Source: Leucobacter tardus
Lineage (GTDB): Bacteria; Actinomycetota; Actinomycetes; Actinomycetales; Microbacteriaceae
Assembly: GCF_017583045.1 (NCBI RefSeq)
Contig: NZ_JAGFBF010000005.1
Span: 1-64,000, forward strand
DNA length: 64,000 bases
Direction of reading: 5' to 3'
In this document: in pieces, positions 46,001 through 53,459 of the stretch
How the letters are laid out: the number at the start of each line of letters is the position of its first letter
Position numbering within the stretch: the stretch's first letter is position 1
Translations under genes and position numbers: made by a program
The notes under the pieces: model-generated
Seen by the model: the letters and a program-made list of their open reading frames with translations, nothing else
The model's database searches: none
What the model was told of the DNA's origin: nothing

Positions 46001-46616
46001 CGAGATGCTCGGCCTCTACGTTTCCGACCATCCGCTGCGCGGACTGGATGCCGTGCTTGCGAAAGAGGCCTCCGCGACCGTCGAGCAGATCACGAACCCC
46101 GATTCGAACTTCGACGGTGAGATCGTCACGGTCGCCGGGCTGCTGACGAGTGTGCAGCATCGTACGGCGAAGTCGGGCAATCTCTACGGGATGATCACGA
46201 TCGAAGATTTCACCGGTGAGATTCAGGCGCTCTTCATGGGGAAGTCCTATACCGAGTTCGGTCGTCAATTGCAGCCGGACACGATCGTCGCCATCCGCGG
46301 GAAGGTCAACGCCCGCGACGACGGCATGTCGATGCACGCCTACGGGGTGAAGCCGATCGACACCTCTTCCCAGAACGACGACGAAACGCTCACCATTTCG
46401 CTCGCGGATCATCGAGCCACCGAGCCGCTCATGAACGACCTGAAAGAGACCCTGCGTCGGCATCAGGGGAGCAGCGAGGTCCGATTGAATCTCGCGACGG
46501 CGAACGGGATCCGCGTGTTCGAAGTTCCGTTCCAGGTGCGGGTCTCCACGGATCTGTTCGGTGAGCTGAAAGGGCTGCTCGGACCCCGCTGCCTCATGTC
46601 GGCGGAAGATCAGTGA
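43071..46616 (+). CDS. dnaE: DNA polymerase III subunit alpha
   Basis: Replicative polymerase of 1181 residues (DnaE1 type). N-terminal PHP domain starting FVHLHTHSEYSMLDGA, which in DnaE1 of actinobacteria provides the proofreading exonuclease. Then the C-family palm with GPGRGSGAGS and MPDFDVDFDD metal-binding aspartates, fingers, tandem HhH region and an OB-fold (GEIVTVAGLLTSVQHRTAKSGN) near the C-terminus. The TTG start is fixed by GAGGAG about 5 nt upstream; the open frame extends over 400 bp further through the inverted-repeat element and is not coding there. TATCCT at 43018-43023 may be the -10. Confidence 0.96.
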   Translation: MANQDSFVHLHTHSEYSMLDGAARVGDLMDAVVAQNMPAIAVTDHGNTFGAFDFWKQAKDRGVNPIIGIEAYLTPGTHRGDRTRVKWGDGAGDDVSGAGAYTHMTLLSESTAGMHNLFRLSSYASLQGYYFKPRMDRELLQTYGKGIIATTGCPSGEVQTRLRLGQYDEARKAAAEFQDIFGKENFFCELMDHGLDIERQVQSDLLRLSKDLQIPLVATNDLHYVHEADAEAHSALLCVQSGSRLDDPNRFQFNGSGYYLKSAAEMRHLFRDYPEACDNTLLIAERCSTEFNTSANYMPNFPVPEGESEESWFVKEVERGLHYRYPSGIPDEVRKQAEYEIGVIVQMGFPGYFLVVADFINWSKDNGIRVGPGRGSGAGSMVAYAMRITDLDPLQHGLIFERFLNPDRVSMPDFDVDFDDRRRGEVIKYVTEKYGDERVAQIVTYGTIKSKQALKDSSRVLGFPFGMGEKLTKAMPPAVMAKDIPLAGITNPEHPRYKEAAEFRTVIAEDPEAKLVYDTALGLEGLKRQWGVHAAGVIMSSDPLIDIIPLQKREQDGQIVTQFDYPTCEGLGLIKMDFLGLRNLTIISDAIENIRENRDEELDLETLELEDQASYDLLAKGDTLGVFQLDGGPMRGLLRLMKPDNFEDISAVLALYRPGPMGADSHTNYALRKNGLQEITPIHPELEEPLRDVLDTTYGLIIYQEQVMSIAQKVAGFSLGQADILRRAMGKKKKSELDKQYAGFSQGMKDRGYSEAAVTALWNILLPFSDYAFNKAHSAAYGLVSYWTAYLKAHYPAEYMAALLTSVGDSKDKLALYLNECRRMGIKVLPPDVNTSVVNFAAVGDDIRFGLGAIRNVGVHVVEGIRQAREREGDFVTFHEFLKQVPMPVLNKRTIESLIKAGAFDMMRATRRALVEIHETAVESAVKQKRDAENGNVGFDFDSLFAEAAEQGDDTVAESQVPDRPEWTKKDKLAFEREMLGLYVSDHPLRGLDAVLAKEASATVEQITNPDSNFDGEIVTVAGLLTSVQHRTAKSGNLYGMITIEDFTGEIQALFMGKSYTEFGRQLQPDTIVAIRGKVNARDDGMSMHAYGVKPIDTSSQNDDETLTISLADHRATEPLMNDLKETLRRHQGSSEVRLNLATANGIRVFEVPFQVRVSTDLFGELKGLLGPRCLMSAEDQ

Positions 46617-46645
46617 GCGGTTACCCGATCGAAACATGACGGGAC

Positions 46646-46651
46646 TAGGGT
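46646..46651 (+). promoter_or_regulatory. -10 box TAGGGT of nadE
   Basis: TAGGGT, seven bases, then ATG. A GAGGGG run within these seven bases is too close to serve as a normal ribosome site. Confidence 0.5.
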
Positions 46652-46658
46652 GAGGGGC

Positions 46659-47501
46659 ATGTCAACGGAGCAGGAGCACATCATCAGTGCGCTGGGAAGC
46701 GTGCCCACCATCGACCCGGCGACCGAGATCGAGCGCCGTGTCGCCTTCCTCGTCGCCTACGCGCGTTCCGTGCCAGGAGTGCGCGGTTTCGTGCTGGGCA
46801 TCTCGGGAGGGCAGGACTCGTCGCTCGCGGGAAGAATCGGGCAGCTCGCCGCTGAGCGCCTTCGGGCTGAGGGAAGCGACGCGCGGTTCGTCGCGGTCCG
46901 CCTGCCGTACCGCGAGCAGCACGATGAGGACGACGCGCGATTGGCCCTCGAGTTCATTGCACCGGACGAGTCGATGACGGTTGCCATTGGGGCGGCGGTC
47001 GACGAGATCACGGACGCCGTTTCGGCGGGCAGCGGTGAGCGGGTGACCGATTTCACGAAGGGCAACGTCAAGGCGCGTATGCGCATGGTGGCGCAGTACA
47101 CCGTCGCCGGCGACCGCGGGTTGCTCGTGATCGGCACCGACCATGCCGCTGAAGCAGTGACCGGGTTCTACACGAAGCACGGCGACGGGGCGGCTGATGT
47201 GCTTCCGCTGTCCGGCCTCACGAAGGGGCAGGGAGCTGCCATGCTCGCGCACCTCGGAGCTCCCGATCGTCTCTGGACGAAGATTCCCACTGCCGACCTG
47301 CTCGACGACGATCCGGGCCAGTCGGATGAGCAGAGTCTCGGCGTGAGTTACACCGAGATCGACGCCTACTTGCAGGGGAACGCCGTCGACTCCGCGGTCG
47401 CCGAGAACCTCGAGCGACGATACACTGCGACCGAGCACAAACGGCGCATGCCCGTGACACCGGACGACACGTGGTGGATGGGCGAGAAGGAGGTTCGGTG
47501 A
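46659..47501 (+). CDS. nadE: NAD+ synthetase (ammonia-dependent)
   Basis: Last step of NAD synthesis: amidates nicotinate adenine dinucleotide using ATP and ammonia. 280 residues, the short form without the N-terminal glutaminase domain. PP-loop [33 protein letters not shown] and [15 protein letters not shown](Y)TK mark the family. ATG 46659 fits the leaderless pattern with TAGGGT upstream. Overlaps or abuts msrA. Confidence 0.94.
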   Translation: MSTEQEHIISALGSVPTIDPATEIERRVAFLVAYARSVPGVRGFVLGISGGQDSSLAGRIGQLAAERLRAEGSDARFVAVRLPYREQHDEDDARLALEFIAPDESMTVAIGAAVDEITDAVSAGSGERVTDFTKGNVKARMRMVAQYTVAGDRGLLVIGTDHAAEAVTGFYTKHGDGAADVLPLSGLTKGQGAAMLAHLGAPDRLWTKIPTADLLDDDPGQSDEQSLGVSYTEIDAYLQGNAVDSAVAENLERRYTATEHKRRMPVTPDDTWWMGEKEVR

Positions 47502-47503
47502 CG

Positions 47504-48031
47504 ATGACGACGACATTCGTTCTGGCAGGAGGCTGCTTCTGGTGCCTCGACGCGGCGTACCGGCAGATGCGGGGCGTGCACGACGTGGTGTCCTGCTACA
47601 CCGGCGGACAGACCGATCACCCTACCTACGAGTCGGTGTGCACGGGCGGTACCGGCCACGCCGAGGCAGTGGCGGTGACGTTCGATGAGTCGGAACTGCC
47701 GGCACAGGTTGTGCTCGACGCCTTCTTCACGATGCATGACCCGACGCAGCTCAACCGTCAAGGCGCCGATGTCGGTACCCAGTATCGATCGGCGATGTTC
47801 CCGGCCGACGATGAGCAGCGAGTGCTCTTCGAGGCGGCCCGGGAGCGCGCCGGGGAATGGTGGCCCGGAGAAATTGTGACCACGATCGAACCGCTGGGTG
47901 AGGTCACCCGTGCAGAGGAGTATCACCAGGACTTCTTCGCGAAGAATCCGACGCAGGGGTATTGCCTCGCCGTCGCCGTGCCGAAGGTGAACAAGGTCAG
48001 GGCACAGTTCAGCGAGTACCTTCGCGCCTGA
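47504..48031 (+). CDS. msrA: Peptide-methionine (S)-S-oxide reductase
   Basis: Repairs oxidised methionine in proteins. 175 residues with GGCFWCLD near the N-terminus (catalytic Cys11) and HxEAVAVTFDE and DPTQLNRQGADVGTQYRSA motifs. ATG 47504 is preferred because AAGGAGG ends 10 nt upstream; GTG 47498, overlapping the nadE stop, is only 4 nt from it. Convergent with ssb, 13 bp away. Confidence 0.94.
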   Translation: MTTTFVLAGGCFWCLDAAYRQMRGVHDVVSCYTGGQTDHPTYESVCTGGTGHAEAVAVTFDESELPAQVVLDAFFTMHDPTQLNRQGADVGTQYRSAMFPADDEQRVLFEAARERAGEWWPGEIVTTIEPLGEVTRAEEYHQDFFAKNPTQGYCLAVAVPKVNKVRAQFSEYLRA

Positions 48032-48044
48032 CGGGGTCTGCGGA

Positions 48045-48512
48045 TCAGAACGGAGTCGCCGGGTCGGGATCGTCGGCGAGGGCGAGTGCTGATGCGTCGT
48101 TCGACGCCGCATCGTCCCGAGAAGAGTGATTGTCGTCTCCGGGGTCGGTCGTGCTTCCGATTCGGCGCGCAAACTGCGTGACACCCCAGCGGAGGTCGTG
48201 CCCGAGGGCCTCCGCGTCCACCTCCACCGCGGTGCCCGAGCGTTCTTCGGTCTCCCACCGGCGGATGCGGAGGCGTCCGACGATGACCACGCGGTCACCC
48301 TTGCGCAGCGAGCGTGAGGCATGGTCTGCGAGGCCGCGGAAAGCCGTCACACCGAACCAATTGGTGTCCCCATCGACCCACGTCCCTTGTTCACGGTCGT
48401 ATCTGCGCTCATTGCTCGCCACGCGGAACGAGCAGCGGGCGGTGCCGCCCGCCGGGTGCAGAAACCGCGGGTCGGTCGCGATCGTGCCGATCACGCTGAT
48501 GGGTGTGCTCAT
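48045..48512 (-). CDS. ssb: Single-stranded DNA-binding protein
   Basis: 155-residue OB-fold protein: TPISVIGTIATDPR, RCSFRVASNERRYD, WFGVTAFRGLADHAS and KGDRVVIVGRLRIRRWE. The C-terminal tail is acidic and ends ATPF after DDPDP, a variant of the usual DDxPF interaction tip. Being short and not next to rpsF/rpsR, it may be a second SSB rather than the main one. The Rv2478c (ssb) and Rv2477c (ettA) pairing of mycobacteria is kept nearby. ATG with GAGGT 7 nt upstream. Confidence 0.9.
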   Translation of the reverse strand: MSTPISVIGTIATDPRFLHPAGGTARCSFRVASNERRYDREQGTWVDGDTNWFGVTAFRGLADHASRSLRKGDRVVIVGRLRIRRWETEERSGTAVEVDAEALGHDLRWGVTQFARRIGSTTDPGDDNHSSRDDAASNDASALALADDPDPATPF

Positions 48513-48758
48513 GGGGATACCTCGTCTCGTGGCGCCGAACGGTCAGGTGGCTGGCGTCGCCCCGGCGGGTGTGCCGGAGCGACGCCGGTCGAGCGAAGCG
48601 GTGCGCCACGCCGATCGCGCCGCTCGATCCGGTACCAGTCTCGAGCCGCGGCGCGGGCGTTGTCGCTCGCGCTGAAGTTCTGTGGAGAGCTACCGGCCAT
48701 GCACCGGTGCTCGGTCGCTGGGGACAAGTGAGCGGGCGAGTCCCGCGGGCGTTTCCCG

Positions 48759-48764
48759 TAGACT
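48759..48764 (+). promoter_or_regulatory. -10 box TAGACT of the leaderless lipoprotein gene
   Basis: TAGACT, seven bases, then GTG; no Shine-Dalgarno. The rest of the 259-bp gap after the ssb start shows no gene I can support. Confidence 0.55.
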
Positions 48765-48771
48765 CGGTCCC

Positions 48772-49290
48772 GTGGCGAATACGTATCGGCGAGACGGAGG
48801 GCGGGTGCGAGGGCGACCCTCGAATATTCGACGCGCAGCCGCGTCCGGCGCCATCGCGCTCATGCTGACCTCGCTGACCGGATGCTTCCTCCTGGAGGGG
48901 CCGAGTCCGCGAACTCCCGAACGGACGGCGCCGGTTGAGCCCGAGACCGCGCCCGAATTCATGCCTGACGGCTCGGCTACAGACAATCTGCCCTATTTCA
49001 CCGAGGTGCTGCGACAGTACAGCGCCGGCGACGGTCCCGTGGAAGGGCAGCCGATCGTGAACGCCGTCGCCGAGTCGGGTTTCGACAAGTCCGCGATGAG
49101 CGTGAGCTTCGACGAGTCGAAGACCGGGTACGCCGCCGACAGCATCTTCGTGTCGGTGCGTATCGGACCGGACTGTCTCCTCGGTCAGATCGCAGCCGAG
49201 GGGCGGGGTTTCGCTGCTGAGGCGGAGCCGGCGATCGGTCCCGACCAGGATGTGTGCTTGATCGGCGAGACGCGTCCGATCGACTGGTAA
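48772..49290 (+). CDS. Predicted lipoprotein of unknown function
   Basis: 172 residues. The N-terminus has basic residues (RRDGG..RGR..RR), a hydrophobic stretch AAASGAIALMLTSL and a lipobox LTGC (Cys ~42), predicting export and lipidation; LspA is encoded in this window. The mature part begins with a Pro/Glu-rich linker and a compact ~90-residue domain (LPYFTEVLRQYSAGDG, FDKSAMSVSFDESKTGYAADSIFVSVRIGPDCLLGQ) with two further cysteines (DCLLG, DVCLIG) that could form a disulfide. I do not recognise an enzyme motif. It looks like a conserved actinobacterial family rather than an orphan. GTG start in leaderless context. Confidence 0.78.
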   Translation: MANTYRRDGGRVRGRPSNIRRAAASGAIALMLTSLTGCFLLEGPSPRTPERTAPVEPETAPEFMPDGSATDNLPYFTEVLRQYSAGDGPVEGQPIVNAVAESGFDKSAMSVSFDESKTGYAADSIFVSVRIGPDCLLGQIAAEGRGFAAEAEPAIGPDQDVCLIGETRPIDW

Positions 49291-49316
49291 GGCGGCGGCA
49301 GACCTGCTCGACAGGG

Positions 49317-49322
49317 TATCCT
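49317..49322 (+). promoter_or_regulatory. -10 box TATCCT of leaderless ettA
   Basis: TATCCT, six bases (GGCGGG), then ATG. The gap after the lipoprotein gene is only 38 bp, so ettA may be read both from this site and from upstream. Confidence 0.55.
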
Positions 49323-49328
49323 GGCGGG

Positions 49329-51011
49329 ATGGCTGAGTACATTTACCAGATGGTGCGCGCGCGCAAGGCGCACGGCGACAAGGTGATCCTCGATGATGTG
49401 ACGACGGCGATCCTGCCGGGAGCGAAGATCGGTGTGGTGGGGCCGAACGGCGCCGGCAAGTCGACGATCCTGAAGATCATCGCCGGGCTCGACACGCCGT
49501 CGAACGGCGACGCGATCCTCACGCCGGGATACTCCGTGGGCATCTTGATGCAGGAGCCCGAGCTCGACGAGGAGAAGACCGTGCTCGAGAACGTCGAGCA
49601 GGGCGTCGGCGAGATCAAGGCGAAGCTCGACCGTTTCAACGAGATCTCGGCCGAGATGGCGAACCCCGATGCCGATTACGACGTGCTGCTGCCCGAGATG
49701 GGCGAGCTGCAGGAGGCCATCGATCACGTCGACGGCTGGGAGCTGGAAGGGCAGCTCGAGCAGGCGATGGACGCGCTGCGCTGCCCGCCGGCGGATGCCG
49801 TCGTCAAGCACCTCTCCGGTGGTGAGAAGCGCCGCGTCGCCCTGTGCAAGCTGCTGCTCGAGAAGCCCGACCTGCTCCTGCTCGACGAGCCCACGAACCA
49901 CCTCGACGCTGAGAGCGTGCTCTGGCTGGAGCAGCACCTCTCGAAGTACCCCGGCGCGGTCATGGCCGTCACGCACGATCGGTACTTCCTGGACCACGTC
50001 GCCACCTGGATCTGCGAGGTCGACCGCGGTCGGCTCTACCCGTACGAGGGCAACTACTCGACTTACCTCGAGCAGAAGGCCGCGCGTCTCGAGGTGCAGG
50101 GCAAGAAGGACGCGAAGCTGCAGAAACGTCTGAAAGAAGAACTCGACTGGGTGCGCTCGAACACGAAGGGCCGCCAGGCGAAGTCGAAGGCCCGCCTCGC
50201 GCGGTACGAGGAGATGGCCGCGGAGGCCGAGCGCACCCGCAAGCTCGACTTCGAGGAGATCCAGATCCCCGCCGGCCCGCGTCTCGGCAACCTCGTGCTC
50301 GAGGCGAAGAACCTCCAGAAGGGCTTCGGGGACCGGACGCTCATCGACGGACTCTCGTTCTCGTTGCCCCGCAACGGCATCGTCGGCATCATCGGCCCGA
50401 ACGGCGTCGGAAAGACGACGCTCTTCAAGACCGTCGTCGGCGTCGAGCCGCTCGACGGTGGCGAGCTGAAGATCGGTGACACCGTGCAGCTCAGCTACGT
50501 CGACCAGTCGCGCGGCGGCATCGACCCCGAGAAGAATGTGTGGGAGGTCGTGTCTGACGGACTCGACTACATCCAGGTCGGCAAGACCGAGATCCCTTCG
50601 CGCGCCTACGTCTCGACGTTCGGTTTCAAGGGGCCGGATCAGCAGAAGAAGGCCGGCGTGCTCTCCGGCGGTGAGCGCAACCGACTCAATCTGGCGCTGA
50701 CGCTGAAGCAGGGCGGCAATGTGCTGCTGCTCGATGAGCCGACGAACGACCTCGACGTCGAGACGCTCACGAGCCTGGAAAACGCGCTGCTCGAGTTTCC
50801 GGGCTGCGCCGTCGTCATCACCCACGACCGGTGGTTCCTCGACCGCATCGCGACGCACATCCTCGCCTACGAGGGCACCGAGGAGAACCCGGCGAACTGG
50901 TACTGGTTCGAGGGCAACTTCGAGGCCTACGAGGAGAACAAGATCGAGCGTCTCGGCCCGGAGGCGGCGAAGCCGTCGCGCATGACGTACCGCAAGCTGA
51001 CGCGCGACTGA
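49329..51011 (+). CDS. ettA: ABC-F translational throttle EttA
   Basis: Cytoplasmic ABC-F ATPase that binds the ribosomal E site and gates translation by energy state. 560 residues, no transmembrane segment, two ABC domains: Walker A GPNGAGKST and GPNGVGKTT, signatures LSGGEKRRVALCKLL and LSGGERNRLNLALTL, Walker B LLLDEPTNHLD and LLLDEPTNDLD. The arm and linker between domains are charged and helical (~235-320). Length and DEPTNHLD/NDLD pattern fit EttA (Rv2477c) rather than antibiotic-protection ABC-F proteins. Confidence 0.95.
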   Translation: MAEYIYQMVRARKAHGDKVILDDVTTAILPGAKIGVVGPNGAGKSTILKIIAGLDTPSNGDAILTPGYSVGILMQEPELDEEKTVLENVEQGVGEIKAKLDRFNEISAEMANPDADYDVLLPEMGELQEAIDHVDGWELEGQLEQAMDALRCPPADAVVKHLSGGEKRRVALCKLLLEKPDLLLLDEPTNHLDAESVLWLEQHLSKYPGAVMAVTHDRYFLDHVATWICEVDRGRLYPYEGNYSTYLEQKAARLEVQGKKDAKLQKRLKEELDWVRSNTKGRQAKSKARLARYEEMAAEAERTRKLDFEEIQIPAGPRLGNLVLEAKNLQKGFGDRTLIDGLSFSLPRNGIVGIIGPNGVGKTTLFKTVVGVEPLDGGELKIGDTVQLSYVDQSRGGIDPEKNVWEVVSDGLDYIQVGKTEIPSRAYVSTFGFKGPDQQKKAGVLSGGERNRLNLALTLKQGGNVLLLDEPTNDLDVETLTSLENALLEFPGCAVVITHDRWFLDRIATHILAYEGTEENPANWYWFEGNFEAYEENKIERLGPEAAKPSRMTYRKLTRD

Positions 51012-51024
51012 TCGGAGTCGATGC

Positions 51025-51489
51025 ATGGCGCGATGGAGTGTCTCGATGGAGCTCCGCTGGGGCGACCAGGACGCGTACGGGCACGTGAATAACGTCGCTT
51101 TCGCGCGGTACCTGGAAGAGGCGCGGGTGCGCACGTTCTGGCCGGGCGCCGGCGGTGAACGGAACGGCATGGAGGGGCACTTCCGGGGCGACATCCCCGG
51201 GGGGCCCAAGATGCTCGTGGCGAACCAGCAGATCGAGTTCGTGCGCGTGCTCGAGTACGCGGATGCTCCGATCGCCGTGGAGATCTGGATCGGGAAGCTC
51301 GGCGGTTCGAGCCTCGAGCTCCACTACGAGATCAGCGCCGGCGGTGAGGGGAGCGACGTCGTCGCTCGCGCGATCACCACGATCGTCATCGTCGACGGGG
51401 AGTCGCTGCGCCCGCAGCGACTCTCCGACGCGGCGCGGGCATCGATCGAACCGTGGTGCGACGCACCGGTGTCGATGCGGCGGGGGTGA
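51025..51489 (+). CDS. Acyl-CoA thioesterase, 4HBT hotdog fold
   Basis: 154-residue hotdog-fold protein: MELRWGDQDAYGHVNNVAFARYLEEAR places the catalytic Asp in GDQDAYGHVN, the 4-hydroxybenzoyl-CoA thioesterase/FadM-like motif. Substrate unknown. ATG with CGGAG 8 nt upstream, 13 bp after ettA, so probably the same transcript. Convergent with tesB; a GC-rich imperfect hairpin (51492-51532) lies between them. Confidence 0.86.
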   Translation: MARWSVSMELRWGDQDAYGHVNNVAFARYLEEARVRTFWPGAGGERNGMEGHFRGDIPGGPKMLVANQQIEFVRVLEYADAPIAVEIWIGKLGGSSLELHYEISAGGEGSDVVARAITTIVIVDGESLRPQRLSDAARASIEPWCDAPVSMRRG

Positions 51490-51511
51490 CCTCCGCGGCA
51501 TCGACGCGCGG

Positions 51512-52378
51512 CTACTCCGCGGGGAGGCGGATCATCGACTCCTGCGACACGCTCGCCACGAGCGCGCCGCTCGGGTTGTAGAAGCGTCCGTGTGCGAGCC
51601 CGCGTCCGCCCTGCGACGTGGGGGAGTCGAGTTCGTAGAGCAGCCAGTCGTCGACGCGGAACGGGCGGTGGAACCACATGGAATGATCCAGACTGGCGAC
51701 GCGGAGGCCAGGCGTCGCCCACGGAATGCCGTGCTGTCTCGCGATGGGTTCGAGCAGCAGGTAGTCGCTGGCGAAGGCGAGCGCTGCGGCGTGCAGCAGG
51801 TGGCCGGCGGGGAGGGCGTCGCGCGACCGCATCCAGACCCGTTGCCGGTTCGTTCGCTCAGAGACCCGCAGGATGATGTCGGACTCGACGTAGCGGAAGT
51901 CGAAGGGCCGGTTCAGGACCCATGAGGCGCGTCCGGATCCCGCGAGATGACCGTAGGTGTCCCAGACGGTCGGCAGCTCGTCAGGCTCCGGGATCCCGGT
52001 CATCTCGATGGAGTCCTGGTGCTCGAGACCCGAGTCGGGGCGTTGGAACGACGCGATCATCGACATGAGGACGTCGCCGTTCTGGTAGGCCTGTGAGCGC
52101 CGCGTCGAGAAGGATCGACCGTCGTGCAGGCGCGCGACCTCGAACGTCATGCGTTCGGAGCTGTCACCCGGACGCAGGAAGTACCCGTGCATCGAATGGA
52201 TCTCGAGGGCGTCGTCGACCGTTCCGCCTGCGGCGGAGATCGCCTGTCCGAGGACCTGCCCCCCGAACGATCGACCGTGCGGCGTCGGGAGGGCGGGACC
52301 GGTCAGGATGTCCTCCCGCGTGCGGGCGCCCGAGTCGATGACGGAGAGCATCTCGACGAGGTCGGGGGTCTGGGTCAT
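51512..52378 (-). CDS. tesB: Acyl-CoA thioesterase II
   Basis: 288-residue double-hotdog thioesterase hydrolysing medium- and long-chain acyl-CoA. Marks: FGGQVLGQAISAA, SMHGYFLRPGD, RSFSTRRSQAYQNGDVLMSMIASF (with the catalytic-triad region) and C-terminal LASLDHSMWFHRPFRVDDWLLYE. The ATG is set by AGGAGG 7 nt upstream; the frame is open a further 680 bp, which overlaps the opposite-strand gene and is not used. Two thioesterase genes side by side suggest related roles. Confidence 0.92.
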   Translation of the reverse strand: MTQTPDLVEMLSVIDSGARTREDILTGPALPTPHGRSFGGQVLGQAISAAGGTVDDALEIHSMHGYFLRPGDSSERMTFEVARLHDGRSFSTRRSQAYQNGDVLMSMIASFQRPDSGLEHQDSIEMTGIPEPDELPTVWDTYGHLAGSGRASWVLNRPFDFRYVESDIILRVSERTNRQRVWMRSRDALPAGHLLHAAALAFASDYLLLEPIARQHGIPWATPGLRVASLDHSMWFHRPFRVDDWLLYELDSPTSQGGRGLAHGRFYNPSGALVASVSQESMIRLPAE

Positions 52379-52450
52379 GTGAGGCCTCCTGTGGCCGCGG
52401 GGGTCAGGTGTGCGTCCCCAGTCTAGGAGGTGCCGCGCAGCGCACCCGGA

Positions 52451-52456
52451 TAGTGT
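52451..52456 (+). promoter_or_regulatory. -10 box TAGTGT of a leaderless unknown gene
   Basis: TAGTGT, seven bases, then GTG 52464. Confidence 0.45.
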
Positions 52457-52463
52457 GGAGCTC

Positions 52464-53123
52464 GTGTCCACACCCTCTCTCGGCTCCCTCATCTTTCGCG
52501 GCTCGGCGGACCTCGACGATCTGCGGCGGTTCCTGGAACGGCTCGAACGAGCGGGGTCTCCCGAGGTTCGGCTGCTCTCGCGCGACGATGTGCTCGCGGT
52601 GTACGGGTGCACGCAGGCGCCTCGCGGATTGACCGACGGGATCCCGGTCGTGCTCGTGATGCGCGGGTGGTCGCTCGCCGAGACGCCGGTGGAGCCCGTC
52701 GACGTCACGGTCCTCGCGAGGTCGCTGTTGGATCGCCTGGCGCGCATCAGCGACGACGAGCGAGAGCTGGTGCTCCCCGATGTGACGGCTATGGCCGCGT
52801 GGACCGGGGTGCTGCCGCCTGTGGAGGGATGGCGGTCGGCGGGTGAGATCGATGCCGGGTCCCTCGCGCGCGTCGCCCGCGAGGGCAGCGAACGCGTCGC
52901 GGCGGCGCTTCCGGACAACCCGGGAGAGGCGGTCGTGCACAAGGTCAGATCATCGGTGTGGGGTCTTGAAATGGCTCCAGGCATCCCGGCCGCGGCTGCC
53001 TTCGCCGCCGAGACGATGGGGTTCCTGTCCGGCGCCGAGACGGTGCGCGTTTCGCGCACCGTGACCTGGGTGCGACTGAGCAGTGGCCACGGTCACGTCG
53101 TCGTGCGGGCGCTGCTCGGCTGA
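52464..53123 (+). CDS. Conserved protein of unknown function
   Basis: 219-residue, soluble, alpha/beta-type protein without signal peptide, transmembrane segment or any motif I recognise. The N-terminal half (SLIFRGSADLDDLRRFLERL, VRLLSRDDVLAVYGC) and the C-terminal VRVSRTVTWVRLSSGHGHVVVR look like ordered domains, and third-position GC matches neighbours, so it is a real gene. Divergent from tesB and 78 bp before rpoZ. GTG 52464 fits the leaderless pattern; GTG 52455 is an in-frame alternative. Confidence 0.75.
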   Translation: MSTPSLGSLIFRGSADLDDLRRFLERLERAGSPEVRLLSRDDVLAVYGCTQAPRGLTDGIPVVLVMRGWSLAETPVEPVDVTVLARSLLDRLARISDDERELVLPDVTAMAAWTGVLPPVEGWRSAGEIDAGSLARVAREGSERVAAALPDNPGEAVVHKVRSSVWGLEMAPGIPAAAAFAAETMGFLSGAETVRVSRTVTWVRLSSGHGHVVVRALLG

Positions 53124-53166
53124 CCCCCTGAAAACGTTGCCCGGCAGTCCGCTCGGGTCCATCCGC

Positions 53167-53172
53167 TAGACT
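53167..53172 (+). promoter_or_regulatory. -10 box TAGACT of rpoZ
   Basis: TAGACT lies about 30 bp before the rpoZ start, leaving a leader of ~23 nt with a GAGGAG ribosome site. The contrast with the leaderless genes is clear. Confidence 0.5.
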
Positions 53173-53201
53173 GTCGTGGTCAACCCCTGAGGAGTATTTC
53201 A

Positions 53202-53456
53202 ATGGCCAATGTGAACGGGATCATCGATCCGCCCATCGACGACCTGCTGGAGAAGGTGGACTCGAAGTACGCTCTCGTGACCTTCGCCTCGCAGCGCGCG
53301 CGTCAGATCAACGACTACTACACCGATCTGCACGACGGGAACCTCTTCGACAACGTGGGGCCGCTCGTCGACTCCTCGGTCGATGACAAGCCGCTGTCGA
53401 TCGCGCTGCACGAGATCGTCGAAGACAAGCTCGAGATCACCGCCAAGGGCGTTTAG
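53202..53456 (+). CDS. rpoZ: RNA polymerase omega subunit
   Basis: 84 residues matching actinobacterial omega: [33 protein letters not shown] and the C-terminal [16 protein letters not shown]. It supports folding and assembly of the beta' subunit. Good GAGGAG Shine-Dalgarno 7 nt before ATG. Only 3 bp separate it from metK; the gmk gene usually upstream and coaBC usually downstream are missing here. Confidence 0.95.
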   Translation: MANVNGIIDPPIDDLLEKVDSKYALVTFASQRARQINDYYTDLHDGNLFDNVGPLVDSSVDDKPLSIALHEIVEDKLEITAKGV

Positions 53457-53459
53457 TCC

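Noticed and set aside
48509-48727. 72-residue open frame on the minus strand upstream of ssb
   Set aside because: No ribosome site, unstructured composition, and it overlaps the ssb start in another frame.
53124-53201. SAM riboswitch upstream of rpoZ-metK
   Set aside because: The gap is 78 bp, lacks the conserved helices of SAM riboswitches, and is explained by a promoter and ribosome site.
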